Shown: positions 47,557 to 60,484 of the stretch, piece by piece
Position numbering within the stretch: position 1 is the stretch's first letter
Layout: the number at the start of each line of letters is the position of its first letter
NCBI RefSeq assembly: GCF_029227915.1
Contig: NC_079886.1
Coordinates: forward strand, 1,860,001 to 1,924,000
Direction: 5' to 3'
Length of the DNA stretch: 64,000 nucleotides
Source of the DNA: Hydractinia symbiolongicarpus
Taxonomy: Eukaryota; Cnidaria; Hydrozoa; Anthoathecata; Hydractiniidae
Position numbers and translations under genes: made by a program
The notes under the pieces: generated by a model
What the model was told of the DNA's origin: nothing
What the model saw: only the letters and a program-made list of their open reading frames with translations
The model's database searches: none

Positions 47557-48774
47557 AGTGGTGAAATAATAATTTAAAAAATCGTTCGGAAAATGAGTTT
47601 ACTCCCTGGGTACTTTCTTTGTATACTTTTGACCATACGGGCCGAGTCCGGGATTTACGGGAAATCGCGGGTTTTCGTTTGCCGGCGATTAAACTTCTTT
47701 TATTTAGCGTTTCATCAAAAATGAAAACATTGTTGAAAACTACAAGTCTCATGCGTTTTAGTGGTGAAATAATAATTTAAAAAATCGTTCGGAAAATGAG
47801 TTTACTCCCTGGGTACTTTCTTTGTATACTTTTGACCATAAGGGCCGAGTCCGGGATTTACGGGAAATCGCGGGTTTTCGTTTGCCGGCGATTAAACTTC
47901 TTTTATTTAGCGTTTCATCAAAAATGAAAACATTTTTAAAAACTACAAGTCTCATGCGTTTTAGTGGTGAAAAAATAATTTAAAAAATCGTTCGGGAAAT
48001 GAGTTTTCTCCCTGGGTACTCTCTTTGTATACTTTTGATTATACGGGTCGTGTCCGGGATTTACGGGAAATCGCAGGTTTTCGTTTGCCGGCGATTAAAT
48101 TTGTTTTATTTAGTGTCTCATCAAAAATAAAAACATTTTTGAAAACTACAAGTCTCATGAGTTTTAGTGGTGAAAAAATAATTTAAAAAATCGTTTGGGA
48201 AATGAGTTTACTCCCTGGGTACTTTCTTTGTATACTTTTGACTATACGGGCCGAGTCCGGGATTTACGGGAAATCGCGGGTTTTCGTTTGCCGGCGATTA
48301 AACTTCTTTTAATCAGAGTCTCATCAAAAATGAAAACATTTTTAAAAACTACAAGTGTCATGCGTTTTAGTGGTGAAATAATAATTTAAAAAATCGTTCG
48401 GGAAATGAGTTTACTCCCTGTGTACTTTCTTTGTATACTTTTGATTATACGGGTCGTGTCCGGGATTTACGGGAAATCGCGTGTTTTCGTTTGCCGGCGA
48501 TTAAACTTGTTTTATTTAGCGTCTCATCAAAAATGAAAACATTGTTGAAAACTACAAGTCTCATGCGTTTTAGTGGTGAAATAATAATTTAAAAAATCGT
48601 TCGGGAAATGAGTTTACTCCCTGGGTACTTTCTTTGTATACTTTTGACCATACGGGCCGAGTCCGGGATTTACGGGAAATCGCGGGTTTTCGTTTGCCGG
48701 CGATTAAACTTCTTTTATTTAGCGTTTCATCAAAAATGAAAACATTTTTAAAAACTACAAGTCTCATGCGTTTT
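47557..48774 (+). repeat. Same repeat, third copy and continuation
   Basis: The opening units repeat those at 46136 exactly in type. The tract then passes through a delta-end unit (catgag at 48156) to the next alpha unit at 48775. Confidence 0.65.
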
Positions 48775-49586
48775 AGTGGTGAAAAAATAATTTAAAAAAT
48801 CGTTCGGAAAATGAATTTACTCCCTGGGTACTTTCTTTGTATACTTTTGACTCTGCGGGCCGAGTCCGGGATTTACGGGAAATCGCGGGTTTTCGTTTGC
48901 CGGCGATTAAACTTCTTTAATTTAGCGTTTCATCAAAAATGGAAACATTTTTTAAAACTACAAGTCTCATGCGTTTTAGTGGTGAAAAAATAATTTAAAA
49001 AATCGTTCGGGAAATGAGTTTACTCCCTGGGTACTTTCTTTATACACATTCGACTATACGGGCCGAGTACGGGATTTACGGGAAATCGCAGGTTTTCGTT
49101 TGCCGGCGATTAAACTTCTTTTATTCAGCGTCTCATCAAAAGTGAAAACATTTTTGAAAACTACAAGTCTCATGCGTTTTAGTGGTGAAAAAATAATTTA
49201 AAAAATCGTTCGGGAAATGGGTTTACTCCCTGGGTACTTTCTTTGTATACTTTTGACTATACAGGCCGAGTACGGGATTTATGGGAAATCGCGTGTTTTC
49301 GTTTGCCGGCGATTAAACTTTTTTTATTTAGCGTTTCATCAAAAATAAAAACATTTTTGAAAACTACAAGTCTCATGCGTTTTAGTGGTGAAAAAATAAT
49401 TTAAAAAATCGTTCGGGAAATGAGTTTACTCCCTGAGTACTTTCTTTGTATACTTTTGACTATACGGGCCGAGTACCGGATTTACGGGAAATCGCGGGTT
49501 TTCGTTTGCCGGCGATTAAACTTCTTTTATTCAGCGTCTTATCAAAAATGAAAACATTTTTGAAAACTACAAGTCTCATGAGCTTT
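48775..49586 (+). repeat. 812-bp HOR alpha-beta-gamma-delta, copy 5
   Basis: Alpha carries atggaaacattttttaaaac, also found at 50359 and 51374. Gamma has tttttttatttagcgtttcatc. Delta ends catgagcttt, a change inherited by the next four units. Confidence 0.85.
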
Positions 49587-50601
49587 AGTGGTGAAAAAAT
49601 AATTTAAAAAATCGTTAGGGAAATGAGTTTACTCCCCGGGTACTTCCTTTGTATAGTTTTGACCATACGGGCCGAGTCCGGGATTTACGGGAAATCGCGG
49701 GTTTTCGTTTGCCGGCGATTAAACTTCTTTTATTTAGCGTTTCATCAAAAATGAAAACATTTTTGAAAACTACAAGTGTCATGCGTTTTAGTGGTGAAAA
49801 AATAATTTAAAAAATCGTTCGGGAAATGGGTTTACTCCCTGGGTACTTTCTTTGTATAATTTTGATTATACGGGCCGAGTCCGGGATTTAGGGAAAATCG
49901 CGGGTTTTTGTTTGCCGGCAAATAAACTTAATTTATTTAGCGTCTTATCAAAAATGAAAACATTTTTAAAAACTACAAGTCTCATGCGTTTTACTGGTGA
50001 AAAATTAATTTAAAAAATCGTTCGGGAAATGAGTTTACTCCCTGGGTACTTTCTTTGTATACTTTTGACTATACGGGCCGAGTCCGGGATTTACGGGAAA
50101 TCGCGGGTTTTCGTTTGCCGGCGATTAAACTTCTTTTAATCAGCGTCTCATCAAAAATGAAAACATTTTTAAAAACTACAAGTGTCATGCGTTTTAGTGG
50201 TGAAAAAATAATTTAAAAAATCGTTCGGAAAATGAATTTACTCCCTGGGTACTTTCTTTGTATACTTTTGACTCTGCGGGCCGAGTCCGGGATTTACGGG
50301 AAATCGCGGGTTTTCGTTTGCCGGCGATTAAACTTCTTTAATTTAGCGTTTCATCAAAAATGGAAACATTTTTTAAAACTACAAGTCTCATGCGTTTTAG
50401 TGGTGAAAAAATAATTTAAAAAATCGTTCGGGAAATGAGTTTACTCCCTGAGTACTTTCTTTGTATACTTTTGACTATACGGGCCGAGTACCGGATTTAC
50501 GGGAAATCGCGGGTTTTCGTTTGCCGGCGATTAAACTTCTTTTATTCAGCGTCTTATCAAAAATGAAAACATTTTTGAAAACTACAAGTCTCATGAGCTT
50601 T
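49587..50601 (+). repeat. 5-monomer HOR, copy 1 (1,015 bp)
   Basis: Theta with ctccccgggtac, iota with ggcaaataaacttaattt, kappa with gaaaaattaattt, an alpha unit with atggaaac, and delta ending catgagc. All these rare states recur at +1,015. Confidence 0.82.
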
Positions 50602-51819
50602 AGTGGTGAAAAAATAATTTAAAAAATCGTTAGGGAAATGAGTTTACTCCCCGGGTACTTCCTTTGTATAGTTTTGACCATACGGGCCGAGTCCGGGATT
50701 TACGGGAAATCGCGGGTTTTCGTTTGCCGGCGATTAAACTTCTTTTATTTAGCGTTTCATCAAAAATGAAAACATTTTTGAAAACTACAAGTGTCATGCG
50801 TTTTAGTGGTGAAAAAATAATTTAAAAAATCGTTCGGGAAATGGGTTTACTCCCTGGGTACTTTCTTTGTATAATTTTGATTATACGGGCCGAGTCCGGG
50901 ATTTAGGGAAAATCGCGGGTTTTTGTTTGCCGGCAAATAAACTTAATTTATTTAGCGTCTTATCAAAAATGAAAACATTTTTAAAAACTACAAGTCTCAT
51001 GCGTTTTACTGGTGAAAAATTAATTTAAAAAATCGTTCGGGAAATGAGTTTACTCCCTGGGTACTTTCTTTGTATACTTTTGACTATACGGGCCGAGTCC
51101 GGGATTTACGGGAAATCGCGGGTTTTCGTTTGCCGGCGATTAAACTTCTTTTAATCAGCGTCTCATCAAAAATGAAAACATTTTTAAAAACTACAAGTGT
51201 CATGCGTTTTAGTGGTGAAAAAATAATTTAAAAAATCGTTCGGAAAATGAATTTACTCCCTGGGTACTTTCTTTGTATACTTTTGACTCTGCGGGCCGAG
51301 TCCGGGATTTACGGGAAATCGCGGGTTTTCGTTTGCCGGCGATTAAACTTCTTTAATTTAGCGTTTCATCAAAAATGGAAACATTTTTTAAAACTACAAG
51401 TCTCATGCGTTTTAGTGGTGAAAAAATAATTTAAAAAATCGTTCGGGAAATGAGTTTACTCCCTGGGTACTTTCTTTATACACATTCGACTATACGGGCC
51501 GAGTACGGGATTTACGGGAAATCGCAGGTTTTTGTTTGCCGGCGATTAAACTTCTTTTATTCAGCGTCTCATCAAAAGTGAAAACATTTTTGAAAACTAC
51601 AAGTCTCATGCGTTTTAGTGGTGAAAAAATAATTTAAAAAATCGTTCGGGAAATGGGTTTACTCCCTGGGTACTTTCTTTGTATACTTTTGACTATACGG
51701 GCCGAGTACCGGATTTACGGGAAATCGCGGGTTTTCGTTTGCCGGCGATTAAACTTCTTTTATTCAGCGTCTTATCAAAAATGAAAACATTTTTGAAAAC
51801 TACAAGTCTCATGAGCTTT
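50602..51819 (+). repeat. Same HOR, copy 2, with an added beta monomer (1,218 bp)
   Basis: Identical in type to copy 1 up to alpha. A beta unit (tttatacacattcg, gcaggtttttg) is then present before a gamma/delta hybrid, giving 6 monomers. Confidence 0.8.
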
Positions 51820-52834
51820 AGTGGTGAAAAAATAATTTAAAAAATCGTTAGGGAAATGAGTTTACTCCCCGGGTACTTCCTTTGTATAGTTTTGACCATA
51901 CGGGCCGAGTCCGGGATTTACGGGAAATCGCGGGTTTTCGTTTGCCGGCGATTAAACTTCTTTTATTTAGCGTTTCATCAAAAATGAAAACATTTTTGAA
52001 AACTACAAGTGTCATGCGTTTTAGTGGTGAAAAAATAATTTAAAAAATCGTTCGGGAAATGAGTTTACTCCCTGGGTACTTTCTTTGTATAATTTTGATT
52101 ATACGGGCCGAGTCCGGGATTTAGGGAAAATCGCGGGTTTTTGTTTGCCGGCAAATAAACTTCATTTATTTAGCGTCTTATCAAAAATGAAAACATTTTT
52201 AAAAACTACAAGTCTCATGCGTTTTACTGGTGAAAAAATAATTTAAAAAATCGTTCGGGAAATAAGTTTACTCCCTGGGTACTTTCTTTGTATACTTTTG
52301 ACTATACGGGCCGAGTCCGGGATTTACGGGAAATCGCGGGTTTTCGTTTGCCGGCGATTAAACTTCTTTAATTTAGCGTTTCATCAAAAATGGAAACATT
52401 TTTTAAAACTACAAGTCTCATGCGTTTTAGTGGTGAAAAAATGATTTAAAAAATCGTTCGGGAAATGAGTTTACTCCCTGGGTACTTTCTTTATACACAT
52501 TCGACTATACGGGCCGAGTACGGGATTTACGGGAAATCGCAGGTTTTTGTTTGCCGGCGATTAAACTTCTTTTATTCAGCGTCTCATCAAAAGTGAAAAC
52601 ATTTTTGAAAACTACAAGTCTCATGCGTTTTAGTGGTGAAATAATAATTTAAAAAATCGTTCAGGAATTGAGTTTACTCCTTGAGTACTTTCTTTGTATA
52701 CTCTTGACTATACGGGCCGAGTACCGGATTTACGGGAAATCGCGGGTTTTCGTTTGCCGGCGATTAAACTTCTTTTATTCAGCGTCTTATCAAAAATGAA
52801 AACATTTTTGAAAACTACAAGTCTCATGAGCTTT
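51820..52834 (+). repeat. Same HOR, copy 3 (1,015 bp)
   Basis: Theta (ctccccgggtac at about 51866), iota (ggcaaataaacttcattt), a kappa/alpha hybrid with atggaaac, beta, and an eta-delta unit (ctccttgagtac) ending catgagc. Confidence 0.75.
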
Positions 52835-53849
52835 AGTGGTGAAAAAATAATTTAAAAAATCGTTAGGGAAATGAGTTTACTCCCCGGGTACTTCCTTTGT
52901 ATAGTTTTGACCATACGGGCCGAGTCCGGGATTTACGGGAAATCGCGGGTTTTCGTTTGCCGGCGATTAAACTTCTTTTATTTAGCGTTTCATCAAAAAT
53001 GAAAACATTTTTGAAAACTACAAGTGTCATGCGTTTTAGTGGTGAAAAAATAATTTAAAAAATCGTTCGGGAAATGAGTTTACTCCCTGGGTACTTTCTT
53101 TGTATAATTTTGATTATACGGGCCGAGTCCGGGATTTAGGGAAAATCGCGGGTTTTTGTTTGCCGGCAAATAAACTTCATTTATTTAGCGTCTTATCAAA
53201 AATGAAAACATTTTTAAAAACTACAAGTCTCATGCGTTTTACTGGTGAAAAAATAATTTAAAAAATCGTTCGGGAAATAAGTTTACTCCCTGGGTACTTT
53301 CTTTGTATACTTTTGACTATACGGGCCGAGTCCGGGATTTACGGGAAATCGCGGGTTTTCGTTTGCCGGCGATTAAACTTCTTTTAATCAGCGTCTCATC
53401 AAAAATGAAAACATTTTTAAAAACTACAAGTGTCATGCGTTTTAGTGGTGAAAAAATGATTTAAAAAAGCGTTCGGGAATTGAGTTTACTCCCTGGGTAC
53501 TCTCTTTGTATACTTTTGATTATACGGGTCGTGTTCGGGATTTACGGGAAATCGCGGGTTTTCGTTTGCCGGCGATTAAACTTGTTTTATTTAGCGTCTC
53601 ATCAAAAATGAAAACATTGTTGGAAACTACAAGTCTCATGCGTTTTAGTGGTGAAATAATAATTTAAAAAATCGTTCAGGAATTGAGTTTACTCCTTGAG
53701 TACTTTCTTTGTATACTCTTGACTATACGGGCCGAGTACCGGATTTACGGGAAATCGCGGGTTTTCGTTTGCCGGCGATTAAACTTCTTTTATTCAGCGT
53801 CTTATCAAAAATGAAAACATTTTTGAAAACTACAAGTCTCATGCGTTTT
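52835..53849 (+). repeat. Same HOR, last copy, ending at a B cassette
   Basis: Theta, iota, kappa and lambda (gttcggg in the ggtcgtgt unit, 53530) are followed by eta (ctccttgagtac, tactcttgac), which directly precedes the B unit at 53850. Confidence 0.75.
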
Positions 53850-54052
53850 AGTGGTATAAGAATAATTTGAAAAATCGTTCTGAAAATGAGTTTACCCACA
53901 AGGTACTTTCTTTGTATACATTCGACTATAGGGGCCAAGCCCGGGATTTACAGGAAATCGCGGGTTTTCGTTTGCCGGCGATTAAACTTCTTTTATTCAG
54001 CGCCTCATCAAAAATGAAAATATTTTTGAAAACTACAAGTCTCATCCGTTTT
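53850..54052 (+). repeat. B-type monomer 11 (last in the window)
   Basis: Carries a private gtggtataagaataattt start. It is followed by C and then an alpha/beta hybrid (gaatttactccc joined to tttatacacattcg), and two beta units with gggtgctttc. Confidence 0.9.
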
Positions 54053-54864
54053 AGTGGTGAAAAAATAATTTAAAAAATCATTCGGGAAATCAGTTTACTC
54101 CCTGGGTACTTTTTTTGTATACTTTTGACTATACGAGCCGAGTACGGGATTTACGGGAAAGCGCGGGTTTTCGTTTGCCGGCGATTAAACTTCTTTTATT
54201 CAGCGTCTCATCAAAAATGAAAATATTTTTGAAAACTACAAGTCTCATGCGTTTTAGTGGTGAAAAAATAATTTAAAAAATCGTTCGGGAAATGAATTTA
54301 CTCCCTGGGTACTTTCTTTATACACATTCGACTATACGGGCCGAGTCCGGGATTTACGGGAAATCGCGTGTTTTCGTTTGCCGGCGATTAAACGTCTTTT
54401 ATTCAGCGTCTCATCAAAAGTGAAAACATTTTTGAAAACTACAAGTCTCATGCGTTTTAGTGGTGAAAAAATAATTTAAAAAATCGTTCGGGAAATGAGT
54501 TTACTCCCTGGGTGCTTTCTTTATACACATTCGACTATACGGGCCGAGTACGGGATTTACGGGAAATCGCAGGTTTTCGTTTGCCGGCGATTAAACTTCT
54601 TTTATTCAGCGTCTCATCAAAAGTGAAAACATTTTTGAAAACTACAAGTCTCATGCGTTTTAGTGGTGAAAAAATAATTTAAAAAATCGTTCGGGAAATG
54701 AGTTTACTCCCTGGGTGCTTTCTTTATACACATTCGACTATACGGGCCGAGTACGGGATTTACGGGAAATCGCAGGTTTTCGTTTGCCGGCGATTAAACT
54801 TCTTTTATTCAGCGTCTCATCAAAAGTGAAAACATTTTTGAAAACTACAAGTCTCATGCGTTTT

Positions 54865-55676
54865 AGTGGTGAAAAAATATATTCAAAAGTCGTTCGGGAA
54901 ATGAATTTACTCCCTGGGTACTTTCTTTGTATACTTTTGACTCTGCGGGCCGAGTCCGGGATTTACGGGAAATCGCGGGTTTTCGTTTGCCGGCGATTAA
55001 ACCTCTTTAATTTAGCGTTTCATCAAAAATGAAAACATTTTTTTAAAACTACAAGTCTCATGCGTTTTAGTGGTGAAAAAATAATTTAAAAAATCGTTCG
55101 GGAAATGAGTTTACTCCCTGGGTACTTTCTTTATACACATTCGACTATACGGGCCGAGTACGGGATTTACGGGAAATCGCAGGTTTTCGTTTGCCGGCGA
55201 TTAAACTTCTTTTATTCAGCGTCTCATCAAAAGTGAAAACATTTTTGAAAACTATAAGTCTCATGCGTTTTAGTGGTGAAAAAATAATTTAAAAAATCGT
55301 TCGGGAAATGGGTTTACTCCCTGGGTACTTTCTTTGTATACTTTTGACTATACAGGCCGAGTACGGGATTTATGGGAAATCGCGTGTTTTCGTTTGCCGG
55401 CGATTAAACTTCTTTATTTAGCGTCTCATCAAAAATAAAAACATTTTTGAAAACTACAAGTCTCATGCGTTTTAGTGGTGAAAAAATAATTTAAAAAATC
55501 GTTCGGGAAATGAGTTTACTCCCTGAGTACTTTCTTTGTATACTTTTGACTATACGGGCCGAGTACCGGATTTACGGGAAATCGCGGGTTTTCGTTTGCC
55601 GGCGATTAAACTTCTTTTATTCAGCGTCTCATCAAAAGTGAAAACATTTTTGAAAACTACAAGTCTCATGCGTTTT
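54865..55676 (+). repeat. 812-bp HOR alpha-beta-gamma-delta, copy 6
   Basis: Alpha starts gaaaaaatatattcaaaagtcg, a variant found only here and 812 bp later. Alpha also has attaaacctc and a T-run insertion (catttttttaaaac). Gamma has a 1-bp deletion (cttctttatttag). Confidence 0.87.
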
Positions 55677-56488
55677 AGTGGTGAAAAAATATATTCAAAA
55701 GTCGTTCGGGAAATGAATTTACTCCCTGGGTACTTTCTTTGTATACTTTTGACTCTGCGGGCCGAGTCCGGGATTTACGGGAAATCGCGGGTTTTCGTTT
55801 GCCGGCGATTAAACCTCTTTAATTTAGCGTTTCATCAAAAATGAAAACATTTTTTTAAAACTACAAGTCTCATGCGTTTTAGTGGTGAAAAAATAATTTA
55901 AAAAATCGTTCGGGAAATGAGTTTACTCCCTGGGTACTTTCTTTATACACATTCGACTATACGGGCCGAGTACGGGATTTACGGGAAATCGCAGGTTTTC
56001 GTTTGCCGGCGATTAAACTTCTTTTATTCAGCGTCTCATCAAAAGTGAAAACATTTTTGAAAACTATAAGTCTCATGCGTTTTAGTGGTGAAAAAATAAT
56101 TTAAAAAATCGTTCGGGAAATGGGTTTACTCCCTGGGTACTTTCTTTGTATACTTTTGACTATACAGGCCGAGTACGGGATTTATGGGAAATCGCGTGTT
56201 TTCGTTTGCCGGCGATTAAACTTCTTTATTTAGCGTCTCATCAAAAATAAAAACATTTTTGAAAACTACAAGTCTCATGCGTTTTAGTGGTGAAAAAATA
56301 ATTTAAAAAATCGTTCGGGAAATGAGTTTACTCCCTGAGTACTTTCTTTGTATACTTTTGACTATACGGGCCGAGTACCGGATTTACGGGAAATCGCGGG
56401 TTTTCGTTTGCCGGCGATTAAACTTCTTTTATTCAGCGTCTTATCAAAAATGAAAACATTTTTGAAAACTACAAGTCTCATGAGTTTT
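55677..56488 (+). repeat. 812-bp HOR alpha-beta-gamma-delta, copy 7
   Basis: A near-perfect tandem copy of copy 6, sharing tattcaaaagtcg (54880/55692), the T-run insertion and the gamma deletion. Delta ends catgag and leads into theta. Confidence 0.87.
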
Positions 56489-56523
56489 AGTGGTGAAAAA
56501 ATAATTTAAAAAATCGTTAGGAA

Positions 56524-58490
56524 AATGAGTTTACTCCCTGGGTACTTCCTTTGTATAGTTTTGACCATACGGGCCGAGTCCGGGATTTACGGGAAATCGC
56601 GGGTTTTCGTTTGCCGGCGATTAAACTTCTTTTATTTAGCGTTTCATCAAAAATGAAAACATTTTTGAAAACTACAAGTGTCATGCGTTTTAGTGGTGAA
56701 AAAATAATTTAAAAAATCGTTCGGGAAATGAGTTTACTCCCTGTGTACTTTCTTTGTATAATTTTGATTATACGGGCCGAGTCCGGGATTTAGGGAAAAT
56801 CGCGGGTTTTTGTTTGCCGGCGAATAAACTTCATTTATTTAGCGTCTTATCAAAAATGAAAACATTTTTAAAAACTACAAGTCTCATGCGTTTTACTGGT
56901 GAAAAAATAATTTAAAAAATCGTTCGGGAAATGAGTTTACTCCCTGGGTACTTTCTTTGTATACTTTTGACTATACGGGCCGAGTCCGGGATTTACGGGA
57001 AATCGCGGGTTTTCGTTTGCCGGCGATTAAACTTCTTTTAATCAGCGTCTCATCAAAAATGAAAACATTTTTGAAAACTACAAGTGTCATGCGTTTTAGT
57101 GGTGAAAAAATGATTTAAAAAATCGTTCAGGAAATGAGTTTACTCCCTGGGTACTCTCTTTGTATACTTTTGATTATACGGGTCGTGTCCGGGATTTACG
57201 GGAAATCGCGGGTTTTCGTTTGCCGGCGATTAAACTTCTTTTATTTAGCGTTTCATCAAAAATGAAAACATTTTTAAAAACTACAAGTCTCATGCGTTTT
57301 AGTGGTGAACAAATAATTTAAAAAATCGTTCGGGAAATGAGTTTTCTCCCTGGATACTCTCTTTGTATACTTTTGATTATACGGGTCGTGTCCGGGATTT
57401 ACGGGAAATCGCAGGTTTTCGTTTGCCGGCGATTAAATTTGTTTTATTTAGTGTCTCATCAAAAATGAAAATATTGTTGAAAACTACAAGTCTCATGCGT
57501 TTTAGTGGTGAAAAAATAATTTAAAATATCGTTCGGGAAATGAGTTTACTCCCTGAGTACTTTCTTTGTATACTTTTGACTATACGGGCCGAGTACCGGA
57601 TTTACGGGAAATCGCGGGTTTTCGTTTGCCGGCGATTAAACTTCTTTTATTCAGCGTCTTATCAAAAATGAAAACATTTTTGAAAACTACAAGTCTCATG
57701 AGTTTTAGTGGTGAAAAAATAATTTAAAAAATCGTTAGGGAAATGAGTTTACTCCCTGGGTACTTCCTTTGTAAGTTTTGACCATACGGGCCGAGTCCGG
57801 GATTTACGGGAAATCGCGGGTTTTCGTTTGCCGGCGATTAAACTTCTTTTATTTAGCGTTTCATCAAAAATGAAAACATTTTTGAAAACTACAAGTGTCA
57901 TGCGTTTTAGTGGTGAAAAAATAATTTAAAAAATCGTTCGGGAAATGAGTTTACTCCCTGGGTACTTTCTTTGTATAATTTTGATTATACGGGCCGAGTC
58001 CGGGATTTAGGGAAAATCGCGTGTTTTCGTTTGCCGGCGAATAAACTTCATTTATTTAGCGTCTCATCAAAAATGAAAACATTTTTAAAAACTACAAGTC
58101 TCATGCTTTTTACTGGTGAAAAAATAATGTAAAAAATCGTTCGGGAAATGAGTTTACTCCCTGGGTACTTTCTTTGTATACTTTTGACTATACGGGCCGA
58201 GTCCGGGATTTACGGGAAATCGCGGGTTTTCGTTTGCCGGCGATTAAACTTCTTTTAATCAGCGTCTCATCAAAAATGAAAACATTTTTAAAAACTACAA
58301 GTGTCATGCGTTTTAGTGGTGAAAAAATGATTTAAAAAATCGTTCGGGAAATGAGTTTACTCCCTGGGTACTCTCTTTGTATACTTTTGATTATACGGGT
58401 CGTGTCCGGGATTTACGGGAAATCGCGGGTTTTCGTTTGCCGGCGATTAAACTTCTTTTATTTAGCGTTTCATCAAAAATGAAAACATTT
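56524..58490 (+). repeat. 4,871-bp-spaced duplication, copy 1
   Basis: Matches 61395-63361 at a constant offset of 4,871 (24 monomers minus 1). Shared rare states: ctgtgtactttc (56741/61612), gtgaacaaat (57305/62176), gtaagttttg with 1 bp deleted (57771/62642) and aataatgtaaaa (58121/62992). Confidence 0.85.
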
Positions 58491-59266
58491 TTGAAAACTA
58501 CAAGTGTCATGCGTTTTACTGGTGAAAAAATAATGTAAAAAATCGTTCGGGAAATGAGTTTACTCCCTGGGTACTTTCTTTGTATACTTTTGACTATACG
58601 GGCCGAGTCCGGGATTTACGGGAAATCGCGGGTTTTCGTTTGCCGGCGATTAAACTTCTTTTAATCAGCGTCTCATCAAAAATGAAAACATTTTTAAAAA
58701 CTACAAGTGTCATGCGTTTTAGTGGTGAAAAAATGATTTAAAAAATCGTTCGGGAAATGAGTTTACTCCCTGGGTACTCTCTTTGTATACTTTTGATTAT
58801 ACGGGTCGTGTCCGGGATTTACGGGAAATCGCGGGTTTTCGTTTGCCGGCGATTAAACTTCTTTTATTTAGCGTTTCATCAAAAATGAAAACATTTTTAA
58901 AAACTACAAGTCTCATGCGTTTTAGTGGTGAAAAAATAATTTAAAAAATCGTTCGGGAAATGAGTTTTCTCCCTGGATACTCTCTTTGTATACTTTTGAT
59001 TATACGGGTCGTGTCCGGGATTTACGGGAAATCGCGGGTTTTCGTTTGCCGGCGATTAAATTTGTTTTATTCAGTGTCTCATCAAAAATGAAAATATTGT
59101 TGAAAACTACAAGTCTCATGCGTTTTAGTGGTGAAAAAATAATTTAAAATATCGTTCGGGAAATGAGTTTACTCCCTGAGTACTTTCTTTGTATACTTTT
59201 GACTATACGGGCCGAGTACCGGATTTACGGGAAATCGCGGGTTTTCGTTTGCCGGCGATTAAACTT

Positions 59267-60484
59267 CTTTTATTCAGCGTCTTATCAAAAATAAAAACAT
59301 TTTTGAAAACTACAAGTCTCATGAGTTTTAGTGGTGAAAAAATAATTTAAAAAATCGTTAGGGAAATGAGTTTACTCCCTGGGTACTTCCTTTGTATAGT
59401 TTTGACCATACGGGCCGAGTCCGGGATTTACGGGAAATCGCGGTTTTTCGTTTGCCGGCGATTAAACTTCTTTTATTTAGCGTTTCATCAAAAATGAAAA
59501 AATTTTTGAAAACTACAAGTGTCATTCGTTTTAGTGGTGAAAAAATAATTTAAAAAATCGTTCGGGAAATGAGTTTACTCCCTGGGTACTTTCTTTGTAT
59601 AATTTTGATTATACGGGCCGAGTCCGGGATTTAGGGAAAATCGCGGGTTTTCGTTTGCCGGCGAATAAACTTCATTTATTTAGCGTCTCATCAAAAATGA
59701 AAACATTTTTAAAAACTACAAGTGTCATGCGTTTTAGTGGTGAAAAAATAATTTAAAAAATCGTTCGGGAAATGAGTTTACTCCCTGGGTACTTTCTTTG
59801 TATAATTTTGATTATACGGGCCGAGTCCGGGATTTAGGGAAAATCGCGGGTTTTCGTTTGCCGGCGAATAAACTTCATTTATTTAGCGTCTCATCAAAAA
59901 TGAAAACATTTTTAAAAACTACAAGTCTCATGCGTTTTACTGGTGAAAAAATAATGTAAAAAATCGTTCGGGAAATGAGTTTACTCCCTGGGTACTTTCT
60001 TTGTATACTTTTGACTATACGGGCCGAGTCCGGGATTTACGGGAAATCGCGGGTTTTCGTTTGCCGGCGATTAAACTTCTTTTAATCAGCGTCTCATCAA
60101 AAATGAAAACATTTTTAAAAACTACAAGTGTCATGCGTTTTAGTGGTGAAAAAATGATTTAAAAAATCGTTCGGGAAATGAGTTTACTCCCTGGGTACTC
60201 TCTTTGTATACTTTTGATTATACGGGTCGTGTCCGGGATTTACGGGAAATCGCGGGTTTTCGTTTGCCGCCGATTAAACTTCTTTTATTTAGCGTTTCAT
60301 CAAAAATGAAAACATTTTTAAAAACTACAAGTCTCATGCGTTTTAGTGGTGAAAAAATAATTTAAAAAATCGTTCGGGAAATGAGTTTTCTCCCTGGATA
60401 CTCTCTTTGTATACTTTTGATTATACGGGTCGTGTCCGGGATTTACGGGAAATCGCGGGTTTTCGTTTGCCGGCGATTAAATTT
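59267..60484 (+). repeat. 1,218-bp tandem duplication, copy 1
   Basis: Unique variants atgaaaaaatttttg and cattcg (59494/60712) and cggtttttcg (about 59442/60660) are repeated at +1,218. Confidence 0.85.
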
